Source: Brachybacterium sacelli (GTDB taxonomy: Bacteria; Actinomycetota; Actinomycetes; Actinomycetales; Dermabacteraceae). From it: a DNA stretch of 64,000 nucleotides. Numbering within the stretch: position 1 is the stretch's first letter; every line of letters starts with the position of its first letter. The position numbers and the translations under genes were made by a program. The stretch is taken from contig NZ_JAGIOD010000002.1 of the NCBI RefSeq assembly GCF_017876545.1, forward strand, positions 310,001 through 374,000, given 5' to 3'. The notes under the pieces are model-generated. The model made no database searches, was not told the origin of the DNA, and saw nothing but the letters and a program-made list of their open reading frames with translations. Below are positions 42,419 to 51,349 of the stretch, piece after piece.

Positions 42419-43482
42419 CCTCATCCGGCACCTCTGTCGGACGGCACGGGACGGCGACGTCGCCAGCGGTCGGCCGTCGCCGTCGGCCCTCCTTCGAGCG
42501 GATGCTGTTCTTCCTGCTGTTCCTGGGGGTGCCGCTCGCGGTCTACCTGATGTTCGTCGTCTCGCCGTTCCTGCAGGCCTTCTACTATTCGCTGACGAAC
42601 TGGTCCGGGCTGAGCCCGACCATGGATTTCATCGGGCTGGACAACTACGAGCGGATCCTCGGCGACGTGGTCTTTTGGACGTCTCTGCGGAACAACCTGG
42701 TGCTGCTGATCGTGCTGCCCACCATCACCATCACGCTCTCCTTCGCCCTCGCCGTCATGGTCACCATCGGCGGCAGCACACATGGCGGTGTGCGAGGTGT
42801 GCGCGGCGCCGGGTTCTACCGCGTCATCAGCTTCTTCCCCTACGCCGTCCCCGCCGTCATCACGGGCATCCTGTTCGCGTTCATCTTCCACCCCAACGGC
42901 GGACTGCTCAACGGCACGCTGAACCTATTCATGCCGGCCGTGAACGGGGCGCTGGGCCTGGCCTCGCCGGTGATCGACCCGCTGCGCGCGCTGGTGGGCG
43001 CTGCGCCGATGGAGCTGCCGCTGGCAGACATCCGGATCGCCTGGCTGGGCGACCAGCGCTTCGCCCTGCCTGCCGTCGCGTTCGCGATGATCTGGACCTT
43101 CGTGGGCTTCTACATGGTGCTGTTCGTCGCCTCCATCAAGTCGATCCCGCAGGAGGTTCTCGAGGCCGCGCGCATCGATGGTGCGGGCCGGCTGCGCTCA
43201 GCCGTGCAGGTCGTCGCCCCGATGGTGCGCGACAACATCTCCACCGCCGTGGTGTACATCGGGATCTTCGCGCTGGACGCCTTCACCTTCATCTCCGTGA
43301 TGACCCCGAACGGCGGCACGGACAACAGCACCAAGGTCGTCTCCCTGCACCTGTACCAGACCGCCTTCCGCGACGGGCGTTTCGGCGAAGCCAGCGCGAT
43401 GGGCGTGCTGATGGCCCTGATCACGATGGCGGTGGCCGTGGTGGTCATCGGCCTCGGCCGGGCGCGGAAGGACGAACGATGA
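42415..43482 (+). CDS. ngcF: Carbohydrate ABC transporter permease (NgcF-like)
   Basis: 355 residues, six to eight membrane helices. Binding-protein-dependent permease of the MalF type: a long first hydrophobic stretch (MLFFLLFLGVPLAVYLMFVVSPF), and the EAA loop EAARIDGAGRLRSAVQVVAP that docks on the ATPase. Between the helices is a ~60-residue insertion (about 160-215, with two hydrophobic patches and SPVIDPLRALVGAAPMELP), longer than usual. ATGA overlaps link it to the genes on both sides. Confidence 0.88.
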   Translation: MTSSGTSVGRHGTATSPAVGRRRRPSFERMLFFLLFLGVPLAVYLMFVVSPFLQAFYYSLTNWSGLSPTMDFIGLDNYERILGDVVFWTSLRNNLVLLIVLPTITITLSFALAVMVTIGGSTHGGVRGVRGAGFYRVISFFPYAVPAVITGILFAFIFHPNGGLLNGTLNLFMPAVNGALGLASPVIDPLRALVGAAPMELPLADIRIAWLGDQRFALPAVAFAMIWTFVGFYMVLFVASIKSIPQEVLEAARIDGAGRLRSAVQVVAPMVRDNISTAVVYIGIFALDAFTFISVMTPNGGTDNSTKVVSLHLYQTAFRDGRFGEASAMGVLMALITMAVAVVVIGLGRARKDER

Positions 43483-44414
43483 GCGCGACCAGCACGAGCG
43501 CCGAGGAACCGCGGACCGACTCGCCGATCATCCCGCCCGAGCACCGGCCCGCCCGGCTCCGGGCCGGGGCCCGCGGTGGCGACGGGCTCGGCTTCGCCAC
43601 GCTCCACCACGTCATCCTGACGATCTGGGCGCTGCTGGTGATCCTGCCGCTGCTGTGGACGATCTACACCTCGTTCAAGACCTCGCAGGAGATCCTCACC
43701 GAGCCCTTCGGACTGCCGGCCGTCCCGCAACTGAACAACTACACGCGAGCCTGGACCGAGGCGCGGATCGGCGACTACTTCCTCAACACGCTGATCGTCG
43801 TCGGTGCGGCCCTGATCATCGTGATGACGCTCGGCGCCATGTGCGCCTATGTCCTGGCGAGGTTCCGCTTCCCCGGCAACCGGATCATCTACTTCGGAAT
43901 CGTCGCCGGGCTCACCTTCCCGATCTTCCTCGCCGTGGTCCCGCTGTTCTTCGTGCTGAGCAACATGGGGCTGCTCCAGGGCCGGCTGGGCCTGGTGGGC
44001 GTGACGATGGCCTACGTGGCGTTCGCGCTCCCGTTCACGGTGTTCTTCCTGCACTCCTTCTTCGCGAACCTGCCGGAGGAGATCGGGGAGGCGGCCGCGA
44101 TCGACGGTGCCGGGGACTTCCGCACGTTCTTCCAGATCATGCTGCCGATGGCGAAGCCGGGCCTGGCCTCGGTCGCGATCTTCAACTTCCTGGGCCTGTG
44201 GAATCAGTACCTGCTGCCCCTGGTGCTGAACACCGAGCGGAGCAACTACGTGCTCGCGCAGGGCCTGGTGAACCTCCAGGCCCAGCAGGGCTACAAGGTC
44301 GACTGGGGCGGAATGTTCGCCTCCGTCGTGATCACCGTGATCCCGGTGATCATCGTCTACGTGATCTTCCAGCGGCAGCTGCAGGGCGGTGTCGGACCGA
44401 GCACGAGCAAATGA
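43479..44414 (+). CDS. ngcG: Carbohydrate ABC transporter permease (NgcG-like)
   Basis: 311 residues, MalG type, six helices. A disordered N-terminus of ~40 residues, then TIWALLVILPLLWTIYTSFKTSQEIL, and the EAA loop EAAAIDGAGDFRTFFQIMLPMAKPG. Starts inside the preceding stop (ATGA). Third gene of the importer. Downstream lies an odd 8-mer-phased repeat and the S10 operon promoter. Confidence 0.9.
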   Translation: MSATSTSAEEPRTDSPIIPPEHRPARLRAGARGGDGLGFATLHHVILTIWALLVILPLLWTIYTSFKTSQEILTEPFGLPAVPQLNNYTRAWTEARIGDYFLNTLIVVGAALIIVMTLGAMCAYVLARFRFPGNRIIYFGIVAGLTFPIFLAVVPLFFVLSNMGLLQGRLGLVGVTMAYVAFALPFTVFFLHSFFANLPEEIGEAAAIDGAGDFRTFFQIMLPMAKPGLASVAIFNFLGLWNQYLLPLVLNTERSNYVLAQGLVNLQAQQGYKVDWGGMFASVVITVIPVIIVYVIFQRQLQGGVGPSTSK

Positions 44415-44444
44415 GAGGCTGTTCGTCGCGGTGACTTCTCGAGA

Positions 44445-44535
44445 CTCCGTCCCTCCGACTCTCCGGCGCACTGACTCAGTGGCTCCGAATCTCTGTGACT
44501 CGGGGACTTCGTGTCTCCGGAACTCAGCGGCTCCG
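44445..44535 (+). repeat. Degenerate CTCCG-phased repeat
   Basis: Six CTCCG words at 44445, 44453, 44461, 44483, 44515 and 44531 (spacings 8, 8, 22, 32, 16), interleaved with GACTC/ACTCT words. The pattern looks like a decayed octamer repeat. It lies 30 bp after ngcG in noncoding DNA. Confidence 0.55.
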
Positions 44536-44584
44536 TCACCCGGTCACTCCTTTCCTCCTCATCTCGTAACGCTGTGATCTGTGA

Positions 44585-44598
44585 CCGGGTGCACCCGG
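44585..44598. promoter_or_regulatory. Perfect 14-bp palindrome just upstream of the S10 promoter
   Basis: CCGGGTGCACCCGG ends 7 bases before the -35 box. It could be the ngcG terminator stem or an operator. Confidence 0.45.
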
Positions 44599-44605
44599 GG
44601 TCCAC

Positions 44606-44634
44606 TTGTGGGGTCCCCCGCGGTCTGGCAGACT
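44606..44634 (+). promoter_or_regulatory. Promoter of the S10 operon
   Basis: TTGTGG (44606-44611), 17 bases, CAGACT (44629-44634). Predicted start near 44641, giving a 260-nt leader. Confidence 0.6.
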
Positions 44635-44640
44635 GTTCAA

Positions 44641-44901
44641 GTTGTCTGCGCGGGCCGACATGCCCGGTTCCGTTCTCCGTGGGTCAAGCACCCCGGCGAA
44701 TGATCACCGGATGAGGTCCGTCCCGAGGATGCGAACTGCGCCACCGGCGCAGAGTGCGCATCGACGAGGGATCTAGACGCAGAAGCAGTCGATACTCGGC
44801 GGCCGAAAGCTGGGCTGTGTGCCCCGTGGAGGCCGACACGCCCGTCCTCGGGTACCGGGGTCGGCTGCATCCATGCCAGACGAGAAGAGAGACAGGACGC
44901 C
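44641..44901 (+). promoter_or_regulatory. Structured leader of the S10 operon
   Basis: Two strong stem-loops. First: GATGCG (44728-44733) with CGCATC (44757-44762), enclosing CTGCGCC-ACC-GGCGCAG (44736-44752). Second: GCCGAC (44832-44837) with GTCGGC (44860-44865), enclosing CCCG-TCCT-CGGG (44841-44852). L4 regulates the S10 operon in proteobacteria through such a leader; whether a similar mechanism operates here is inference. Confidence 0.45.
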
Positions 44902-45210
44902 ATGGCGGGACAGAAGATCCGCATCCGGCTCAAGTCGTACGACCACGAGGTGATCGACACCTCGGCGCGAAAGATCGTCGAGACGGTCTCCAGCGCGGGT
45001 GCGACGGTCGTGGGCCCGGTGCCGCTGCCGACCGAGAAGAACGTGTTCTGCGTGATCCGTTCTCCCCACAAGTACAAGGACTCCCGTGAGCATTTCGAGA
45101 TGCGCACGCACAAGCGACTGATCGACATCGTCGACCCCACGCCCAAGGCCGTGGACTCGCTCATGCGTCTCGACCTGCCGGCGGACGTCAACATCGAGAT
45201 CAAGCTCTGA
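44902..45210 (+). CDS. rpsJ: 30S ribosomal protein S10
   Basis: 102 residues ([37 protein letters not shown]). Also the NusE antitermination partner of NusB/NusG. Acceptable ribosome site (AGACAGGA). First gene of the S10 operon. Confidence 0.98.
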   Translation: MAGQKIRIRLKSYDHEVIDTSARKIVETVSSAGATVVGPVPLPTEKNVFCVIRSPHKYKDSREHFEMRTHKRLIDIVDPTPKAVDSLMRLDLPADVNIEIKL

Positions 45211-45221
45211 GGCAGGTGGAC

Positions 45222-45902
45222 ATGAGCAACGAACTGACTGGGCAGCAGGCCCGTCCCGTGTCCGGCGTGCTCGGCACCAAGCTCGGCATGACGCAGGTCT
45301 GGGACGACAGCGGCAAGCTCGTCCCCGTGACCGTCGTGCAGACCGGTGCGAACGTCGTCACCCAGGTGCGGTCCATCGAGACCGACGGGTACGACGCCGT
45401 GCAGATCGCCTACGGCCAGATCGACCCGCGCAAGGTGTCGGCCCCCCTGAAGGGCCACTTCGAGAAGGCCGGCGTGACCCCGCGCCGCCACCTCGTCGAG
45501 CTGCGCACCGTCGATGCTGCCGATTACAACCTCGGCCAGGAGATCGACGCGTCGATCTTCGAGGCCGGCCAGAAGGTCGACATCGTCGGCACCTCCAAGG
45601 GCAAGGGCACCGCGGGCGTCATGAAGCGTCACGGCTTCTCCGGCGTCAGCGCCACCCACGGCCAGCACCGCAACCACCGCAAGCCCGGTTCCATCGGCGG
45701 CGCCGCCACCCCCGGTCGCGTCTTCAAGGGTCAGCGCATGGCTGGCCGTATGGGCAGCGACCGCACCAGTGTCCAGAACCTGACCGTTCACGCGGTCGAC
45801 GTCGAGAAGGGCCTCGTGCTCGTCAAGGGTGCCGTCCCCGGCGCCAAGGGCGGCCTCGTGCTCGTCCGCTCGGCTGTCAAGAGCCCCGCGAAGGAGGCCT
45901 GA
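45222..45902 (+). CDS. rplC: 50S ribosomal protein L3
   Basis: 226 residues ([25 protein letters not shown], and the [19 protein letters not shown] loop that reaches the peptidyl-transferase centre). ATG 45222 is preferred; GTG 45216 is in frame two codons earlier. Five bases separate it from rplD. Confidence 0.97.
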   Translation: MSNELTGQQARPVSGVLGTKLGMTQVWDDSGKLVPVTVVQTGANVVTQVRSIETDGYDAVQIAYGQIDPRKVSAPLKGHFEKAGVTPRRHLVELRTVDAADYNLGQEIDASIFEAGQKVDIVGTSKGKGTAGVMKRHGFSGVSATHGQHRNHRKPGSIGGAATPGRVFKGQRMAGRMGSDRTSVQNLTVHAVDVEKGLVLVKGAVPGAKGGLVLVRSAVKSPAKEA

Positions 45903-45907
45903 GCCCG

Positions 45908-46852
45908 ATGGCAGCGAACCTGACCGTCGACGTGCTCGACACCGCCGGCAAGAAGTCCGGCACCGTCGAGCTGCCCGCGTCGATCTTCGACGTGCAGACC
46001 AACGTGCCCCTGATCCACCAGGTGGTCGTCGCCCAGCAGGCGGCGGCTCGTCAGGGCACCCACAAGGCCAAGACCCGCGCCGAGGTGCGTGGCGGCGGCA
46101 AGAAGCCCTGGAAGCAGAAGGGCACCGGTCGTGCCCGTCAGGGCTCCCTGCGCGCCCCGCAGTTCACCGGTGGCGGCACCGTCCACGGCCCCGTCCCGCG
46201 CGACTACGGCCAGCGCACGCCCAAGAAGATGAAGGCCGCCGCTCTGCGCGGTGCCCTCTCCGACCGGGCCCGCAACGGCCGCGTCCACGTGATCTCGTCC
46301 CTGCTCACCGGGGACGTCGCCTCCACCAAGGCGGCCCGCGTGACCCTGTCCCACGTCTCCGACCGCCGGCACCTGCTGGTCGTCGTGCGTCGTGATGACG
46401 ACCTGGGTGCGCTGAGCTCGCGCAACCTGCCCACCACGCACGTCCTGTACGCGGACCAGGTGAACACCTACGACGTCATGCTCTCCGACGACGTCGTGTT
46501 CACCTCCGGTGCGCTCGAGGACTTCGTGGCCCAGGCCACCCTGACCCTTCCCACCTCCACCTTCGCCACGGCGAAGGCTGCTGCTGCCGCCCCGGCCCCC
46601 GCCGCTCCGGCCGCCGCTGCCGAGGAGGGCCCCTTCGGTGCGGGTTCCGCGGCCCCTCAGGCCGACGGCTCCGCCCCCGAGGGCTTCACCATCAAGGGCA
46701 ACAAGGGCTCGATGAAGTTCCACACCGAGGACTCCCCGTGGTACGGACGTACCAAGGCCGAGGTCTGGTTCACGACCGAGGAGGCCGCCAAGGCCGCCGG
46801 GTTCGTGAACGCGGTCAAGGAGTCCACCCCGGCCGATGAGGAGTCGAAGTGA
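45908..46852 (+). CDS. rplD: 50S ribosomal protein L4 with an extra C-terminal domain
   Basis: 314 residues, about 100 more than normal L4. Residues 1-~212 are a complete L4 ([35 protein letters not shown], ending near [10 protein letters not shown]). Then comes an Ala/Pro-rich linker (~220-250) and a compact module at ~257-302: [23 protein letters not shown] in part, then [16 protein letters not shown]. The module resembles the small domain NCBI calls 'sunset', which I know from other actinobacterial proteins; that identification is from memory. Reading frame, codon use and downstream overlap with rplW (GTGA) show the extension is genuinely coding. Its role on the ribosome is unknown. Confidence 0.95.
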   Translation: MAANLTVDVLDTAGKKSGTVELPASIFDVQTNVPLIHQVVVAQQAAARQGTHKAKTRAEVRGGGKKPWKQKGTGRARQGSLRAPQFTGGGTVHGPVPRDYGQRTPKKMKAAALRGALSDRARNGRVHVISSLLTGDVASTKAARVTLSHVSDRRHLLVVVRRDDDLGALSSRNLPTTHVLYADQVNTYDVMLSDDVVFTSGALEDFVAQATLTLPTSTFATAKAAAAAPAPAAPAAAAEEGPFGAGSAAPQADGSAPEGFTIKGNKGSMKFHTEDSPWYGRTKAEVWFTTEEAAKAAGFVNAVKESTPADEESK

Positions 46853-47151
46853 CCTCGCTGAACAAGGATCCCCGCGACGTCCTGCTGGCCCCGGTCGTCT
46901 CCGAGAAGAGCTACGGGCTGATGGACGAGGGCAAGTACACCTTCCTGGTGGACGCCCGCGCCAACAAGACCGAGATCAAGATCGCCGTCGAGTCCATCTT
47001 CGACGTCAAGGTCTCCTCGGTGAACACGATCAACCGTCAGGGCAAGACGCGCCGCACGCGCTTCGGGACCGGCAAGCGCAAGAACACCAAGCGCGCCGTG
47101 ATCACCCTGACTGACGGAGCCATCGACATCTTCGGAGGGTCGGTCGCCTGA
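46849..47151 (+). CDS. rplW: 50S ribosomal protein L23
   Basis: 100 residues ([26 protein letters not shown]). Sits at the polypeptide exit and docks trigger factor and SRP. The GTG start overlaps the rplD stop by 4 bp. Confidence 0.97.
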   Translation: MTSLNKDPRDVLLAPVVSEKSYGLMDEGKYTFLVDARANKTEIKIAVESIFDVKVSSVNTINRQGKTRRTRFGTGKRKNTKRAVITLTDGAIDIFGGSVA

Positions 47152-47197
47152 GGCGGCCGATGTCCGAGGAGCCGAAGAGAGTCTGAGGGAAACCCAC

Positions 47198-48034
<837 letters not shown>

Positions 48035-48049
48035 TAGGGAGAACCACAC

Positions 48050-48331
48050 ATGCCTCGCAGTATCGCCAAGGGCCCGTTCGTCGACGATCACCTTCAGAAG
48101 AAGGTGGACGCTCAGAACGACAAGGGCACCAAGAACCTCATCAAGACCTGGTCGCGTCGTTCGGTCATCACCCCGGACTTCCTCGGCCACACCTTCGCAG
48201 TGCACGACGGCCGCAAGCACGTCACGGTGTTCGTCACCGAGTCGATGGTCGGCCACAAGCTCGGCGAGTTCGCTCCCACGCGGACTTTCAAGGGCCACGA
48301 GAAGGACGACAGAAAGGGCCGTCGTCGCTGA
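48050..48331 (+). CDS. rpsS: 30S ribosomal protein S19
   Basis: 93 residues ([51 protein letters not shown]). AGGGAGAA precedes the ATG. Confidence 0.98.
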   Translation: MPRSIAKGPFVDDHLQKKVDAQNDKGTKNLIKTWSRRSVITPDFLGHTFAVHDGRKHVTVFVTESMVGHKLGEFAPTRTFKGHEKDDRKGRRR

Positions 48332-48383
48332 CCTCGCTCAGCACGGCAGCACGTCCCGACATCCAGAAGAAAGCAGGACAGCA

Positions 48384-48737
48384 ATGGAAGCCAAGGCGCA
48401 GGTGCGGCATCTCCGCATGTCGCCCATGAAGGCTCGCCGCGTTGTGGACCTGATTCGTGGCAAGAGCACGGGCGAGGCCCTGGACACCCTGCGGTTCGCC
48501 CCGCAGGCGGCCAGCGAGCCCGTCCTCAAGCTCGTCGAGTCCGCGATCGCCAACGCGCGGGTGAAGGCAGATCAGGCGGGGGAGCGCTTCGATGAGCGCG
48601 AGCTCGTCGTCTCCTCCGCATTCGTCGACGAAGGTCCGACCATGAAGCGGTTCCAGCCGCGTGCACAGGGTCGAGCCTTCCAGATCAAGAAGCGCACCAG
48701 CCACGTCACCGTGGTGGTCGCTCCCGTGAACAAGTAA
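48384..48737 (+). CDS. rplV: 50S ribosomal protein L22
   Basis: 117 residues ([23 protein letters not shown]; the beta-hairpin end [17 protein letters not shown] lines the exit tunnel). The start is the ATG following AGCAGGACAGCA; longer in-frame extensions overlap rpsS and are spurious. Confidence 0.97.
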   Translation: MEAKAQVRHLRMSPMKARRVVDLIRGKSTGEALDTLRFAPQAASEPVLKLVESAIANARVKADQAGERFDERELVVSSAFVDEGPTMKRFQPRAQGRAFQIKKRTSHVTVVVAPVNK

Positions 48738-48747
48738 GGAGTCCCGA

Positions 48748-49587
48748 ATGGGCCAGAAGGTCAATCCGAACGGGTTCCGCCTCGGGATCACCACGGAGCA
48801 CAGCAGCCGGTGGTTCGCCGACTCCTCCAAGGAGGGTCAGCGCTACCGCGACTACGTGAAGGAAGACGTCGCGATCCGCAAGCTCATGTCCAAGGGCATG
48901 GACCGCGCCGGCATCTCCAAGGTCGAGATCGAGCGCACCCGCGACCGCGTCCGCGTCGACCTCCACACCGCCCGCCCGGGCATCGTCATCGGGCGTCGTG
49001 GCGCGGAGGCCGAGCGTCTGCGCGGTGAGCTGGAGAAGCTCACCGGCAAGCAGATCCAGCTGAACATCCTCGAGGTCAAGAACCCCGAGGCCGATTCCCA
49101 GCTGGTCGCTCAGGGCATCGCCGAGCAGCTCGCCGCCCGTGTCTCCTTCCGTCGTGCGATGCGCAAGGGCATGCAGTCCGCGCAGCGCGCCGGTGCGAAG
49201 GGCATCCGAGTGGCCGTCTCCGGTCGCCTCGGCGGCGCCGAGATGAGCCGCAACGAGTTCTACCGCGAGGGGCGCGTGCCGCTGCACACCCTCCGCGCGA
49301 ACATCGACTACGGCTTCTACGAGGCCCGCACCGCCTTCGGCCGCATCGGCGTGAAGGTGTGGATCTACAAGGGCGACGTCACCGCCAAGGAGCTCGCGGC
49401 CCAGCAGGCCGCCTCGCAGGGTCCCCGCTCCGGCGGACGCGGCCCGCGTGCCGAGCGTCCCCGCGGCCGTCGTAACGAGCGCAATGCTGCCGCCCGTCGG
49501 GAGAACCCGGAGTCTGCCCCGCAGGCGTCCGCTCCCGCCGAGCAGTCGGCGTCCGCTCCCGCAGAGCAGTCCGGAACGGAGGCCTGA
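48748..49587 (+). CDS. rpsC: 30S ribosomal protein S3
   Basis: 279 residues: KH domain ([20 protein letters not shown]) and the C-terminal S3 domain, followed by a ~50-residue Arg-rich then Ser/Ala/Pro/Glu tail with a duplicated SAPAEQSA. mRNA-entry helicase component. AGGAG precedes the ATG. Confidence 0.97.
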   Translation: MGQKVNPNGFRLGITTEHSSRWFADSSKEGQRYRDYVKEDVAIRKLMSKGMDRAGISKVEIERTRDRVRVDLHTARPGIVIGRRGAEAERLRGELEKLTGKQIQLNILEVKNPEADSQLVAQGIAEQLAARVSFRRAMRKGMQSAQRAGAKGIRVAVSGRLGGAEMSRNEFYREGRVPLHTLRANIDYGFYEARTAFGRIGVKVWIYKGDVTAKELAAQQAASQGPRSGGRGPRAERPRGRRNERNAAARRENPESAPQASAPAEQSASAPAEQSGTEA

Positions 49588-49592
49588 GCGAC

Positions 49593-50012
49593 ATGCTGAT
49601 CCCTCGCAGGACCAAGCACCGCAAGCAGCACCACCCGACCCGCAGCGGTATGGCCAAGGGCGGGACCGAGCTCGCGTTCGGTGACTACGGCATCCAGGCG
49701 CTCGCGCCGGCCTACGTCACCAACCGCCAGATCGAGGCCGCGCGTATCGCCATGACCCGCTACATGAAGCGTGGCGGCAAGGTGTTCATCAACATCTACC
49801 CCGATCGACCGCTCACCAAGAAGCCTGCCGAGGTCCGCATGGGCTCGGGCAAGGGCTCCGTCGAGTGGTGGGTCGCCAATATCAAGCCGGGACGTGTCAT
49901 GTTCGAGATCACCGGCGTCGACGAGGAGGTTGCTCGCGAGGCCCTGCGCCTGGCGATGCACAAGCTCCCCATGAAGTGCCGCATTCTGAGCCGAGAGGGT
50001 GGTGACATCTGA
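49593..50012 (+). CDS. rplP: 50S ribosomal protein L16
   Basis: 139 residues ([42 protein letters not shown]). Contacts the A-site tRNA. Stop overlaps rpmC by one base. Confidence 0.98.
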   Translation: MLIPRRTKHRKQHHPTRSGMAKGGTELAFGDYGIQALAPAYVTNRQIEAARIAMTRYMKRGGKVFINIYPDRPLTKKPAEVRMGSGKGSVEWWVANIKPGRVMFEITGVDEEVAREALRLAMHKLPMKCRILSREGGDI

Positions 50013-50245
50013 TGGCAGCGACCAAGCTCACCGCCGATGAACTCGACAAGCTGGACGACGTCAAGCTTGCCGAGGAGCTGGCGAAGGCCAAGGACGAGCT
50101 GTTCAAGCTTCGTTTCCAGTCCGCTACCGGTCAGCTCGAGAGCTCCGGCCGCCTGCGGTCCGTCAAGAAGGACATCGCACGGATCTACACGATCCTGCGC
50201 GAGCGCGAGCTGGGCATCCGTCAGGCCCCCGGCTCCGCCGAGTGA
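50012..50245 (+). CDS. rpmC: 50S ribosomal protein L29
   Basis: 77 residues, two-helix hairpin ([48 protein letters not shown] in parts). GGTGG ribosome site inside rplP. Followed by rpsQ. Confidence 0.97.
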   Translation: MAATKLTADELDKLDDVKLAEELAKAKDELFKLRFQSATGQLESSGRLRSVKKDIARIYTILRERELGIRQAPGSAE

Positions 50246-50265
50246 CCGCGAAGCGAGGAACAGAG

Positions 50266-50592
50266 ATGACTGAGAACAGCAAGGCCGAGACCCCGGCCGT
50301 CGAGGAGCTCGACAAGGAGGGGGCGCACGCCTCCTCCCACGAGCGTCCCTACCGCAAGACCGTCCGCGGTCTCGTGGTCTCGGACAAGATGGACAAGACC
50401 GTCGTGATCGAGGTCGAGGACCGTGTCAAGCACGCCCGCTACGGCAAGGTCACGACCAAGACCAGCAAGTTCAAGGCCCACGACGAGGAGAACACCGCCG
50501 GCATCGGCGACCGTGTCCTCATCATGGAGACCCGTCCGACCTCCGCGACCAAGCGGTGGCGTCTGGTCGAGATCCTCGAGCGCGCGAAGTGA
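50266..50592 (+). CDS. rpsQ: 30S ribosomal protein S17
   Basis: 108 residues, OB fold ([32 protein letters not shown] in parts), with a ~30-residue acidic N-terminal extension. ATG 50266 is preferred because GAGGAA stands 6 bases upstream; GTG 50242 is in frame but overlaps rpmC. The S10 operon ends here at a terminator. Confidence 0.96.
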   Translation: MTENSKAETPAVEELDKEGAHASSHERPYRKTVRGLVVSDKMDKTVVIEVEDRVKHARYGKVTTKTSKFKAHDEENTAGIGDRVLIMETRPTSATKRWRLVEILERAK

Positions 50593-50628
50593 TCCTGCGG
50601 TCCTCGTGACCGCCCCCGGATCCTGAAC

Positions 50629-50663
50629 AGGGCCGGTCCTCCCCTCGGGGAGGGCCGGCCCTT
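50629..50663 (+). terminator. Terminator after rpsQ
   Basis: 16-bp stem (50629-50644 with 50647-50662, one G-T pair), 2-base loop, then TTT. It cleanly splits the S10 operon from the rplN operon. Confidence 0.88.
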
Positions 50664-50744
50664 TCGCTGTGCTGCGGCCGCGCGCCGTGCCGCCGCGCCA
50701 GGACTCCGGGTGGAGGCAGCGCGGGCAGGTCCCGGTCAGGTCGG

Positions 50745-51158
50745 TCAGCCGCCGGTGAGGTGCACGAGCAGCGCCCCTGCGTAGGCGTCCTCGGCATGCG
50801 GGGCGCGCAGCTGACGCTCCTCGCCGTCGGCAGTGGCCTGCAGGGTCACGACGAAGACGCCGTCGCCCTCCCGATGCAGGCTGCGGAAGGCAGGGCCCAG
50901 CGCTGTGCGCAGCTGGTCCTCCCGGGGGATCCAGATCGCCTCGTGCTGCTCCACCGAGTCGAGCGCCCACTCGGTGGTGCCGTTGAAGCGGAAGACATGC
51001 TCGCCGGCGCGCCCCACCGCGGGCTCGACCACCATCGAGGAGAGCATGAACGCCTCCTCGCGCAGTAGCTCGGTGTCGATCGTGAAGAGGTCCCCCTCTG
51101 CGGGTGCCCATCTGAGGCCGGAGTCCTGGAGGCGGCGGGCGACGTCGATGTCGATCAT
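50745..51158 (-). CDS. Conserved actinobacterial protein, unknown function
   Basis: 137 residues, soluble. Recognisable segments: DVARRLQDSGLRWAPAEGDLF, FRFNGTTEWALDSVEQHEAIWIPREDQLR and HAEDAYAGALLVHL. I recall this family being labelled 'pilus assembly protein CpaE' in some actinobacterial annotations, but it has no P-loop or response-regulator features, so that name is not justified here. TACACT lies 6 bases before the ATG; AGGA is also present. It sits alone on the reverse strand between rpsQ and the transporter. Confidence 0.75.
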   Translation of the reverse strand: MIDIDVARRLQDSGLRWAPAEGDLFTIDTELLREEAFMLSSMVVEPAVGRAGEHVFRFNGTTEWALDSVEQHEAIWIPREDQLRTALGPAFRSLHREGDGVFVVTLQATADGEERQLRAPHAEDAYAGALLVHLTGG

Positions 51159-51164
51159 TCCTCG

Positions 51165-51170
51165 AGTGTA
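51165..51170 (-). promoter_or_regulatory. -10 box for the 137-residue reverse gene
   Basis: TACACT on the minus strand with 6 bases to the ATG at 51158. Confidence 0.55.
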
Positions 51171-51349
51171 GAGGCGCCGCCTGCGTGCGAGGAGTCCCGA
51201 GCGGGCGCCGGGTGGGCGGGGACGACGTGATGACGTCGACGCCGACGTGGACATCCGGTGGACGCGGCGTGACACTTGACGGCGGCCCGGCGCGGACAGG
51301 ACACCGCGCGCCGCGCCCAGCCTCCTTCCCGAACCGAAAGTATGTCCCC

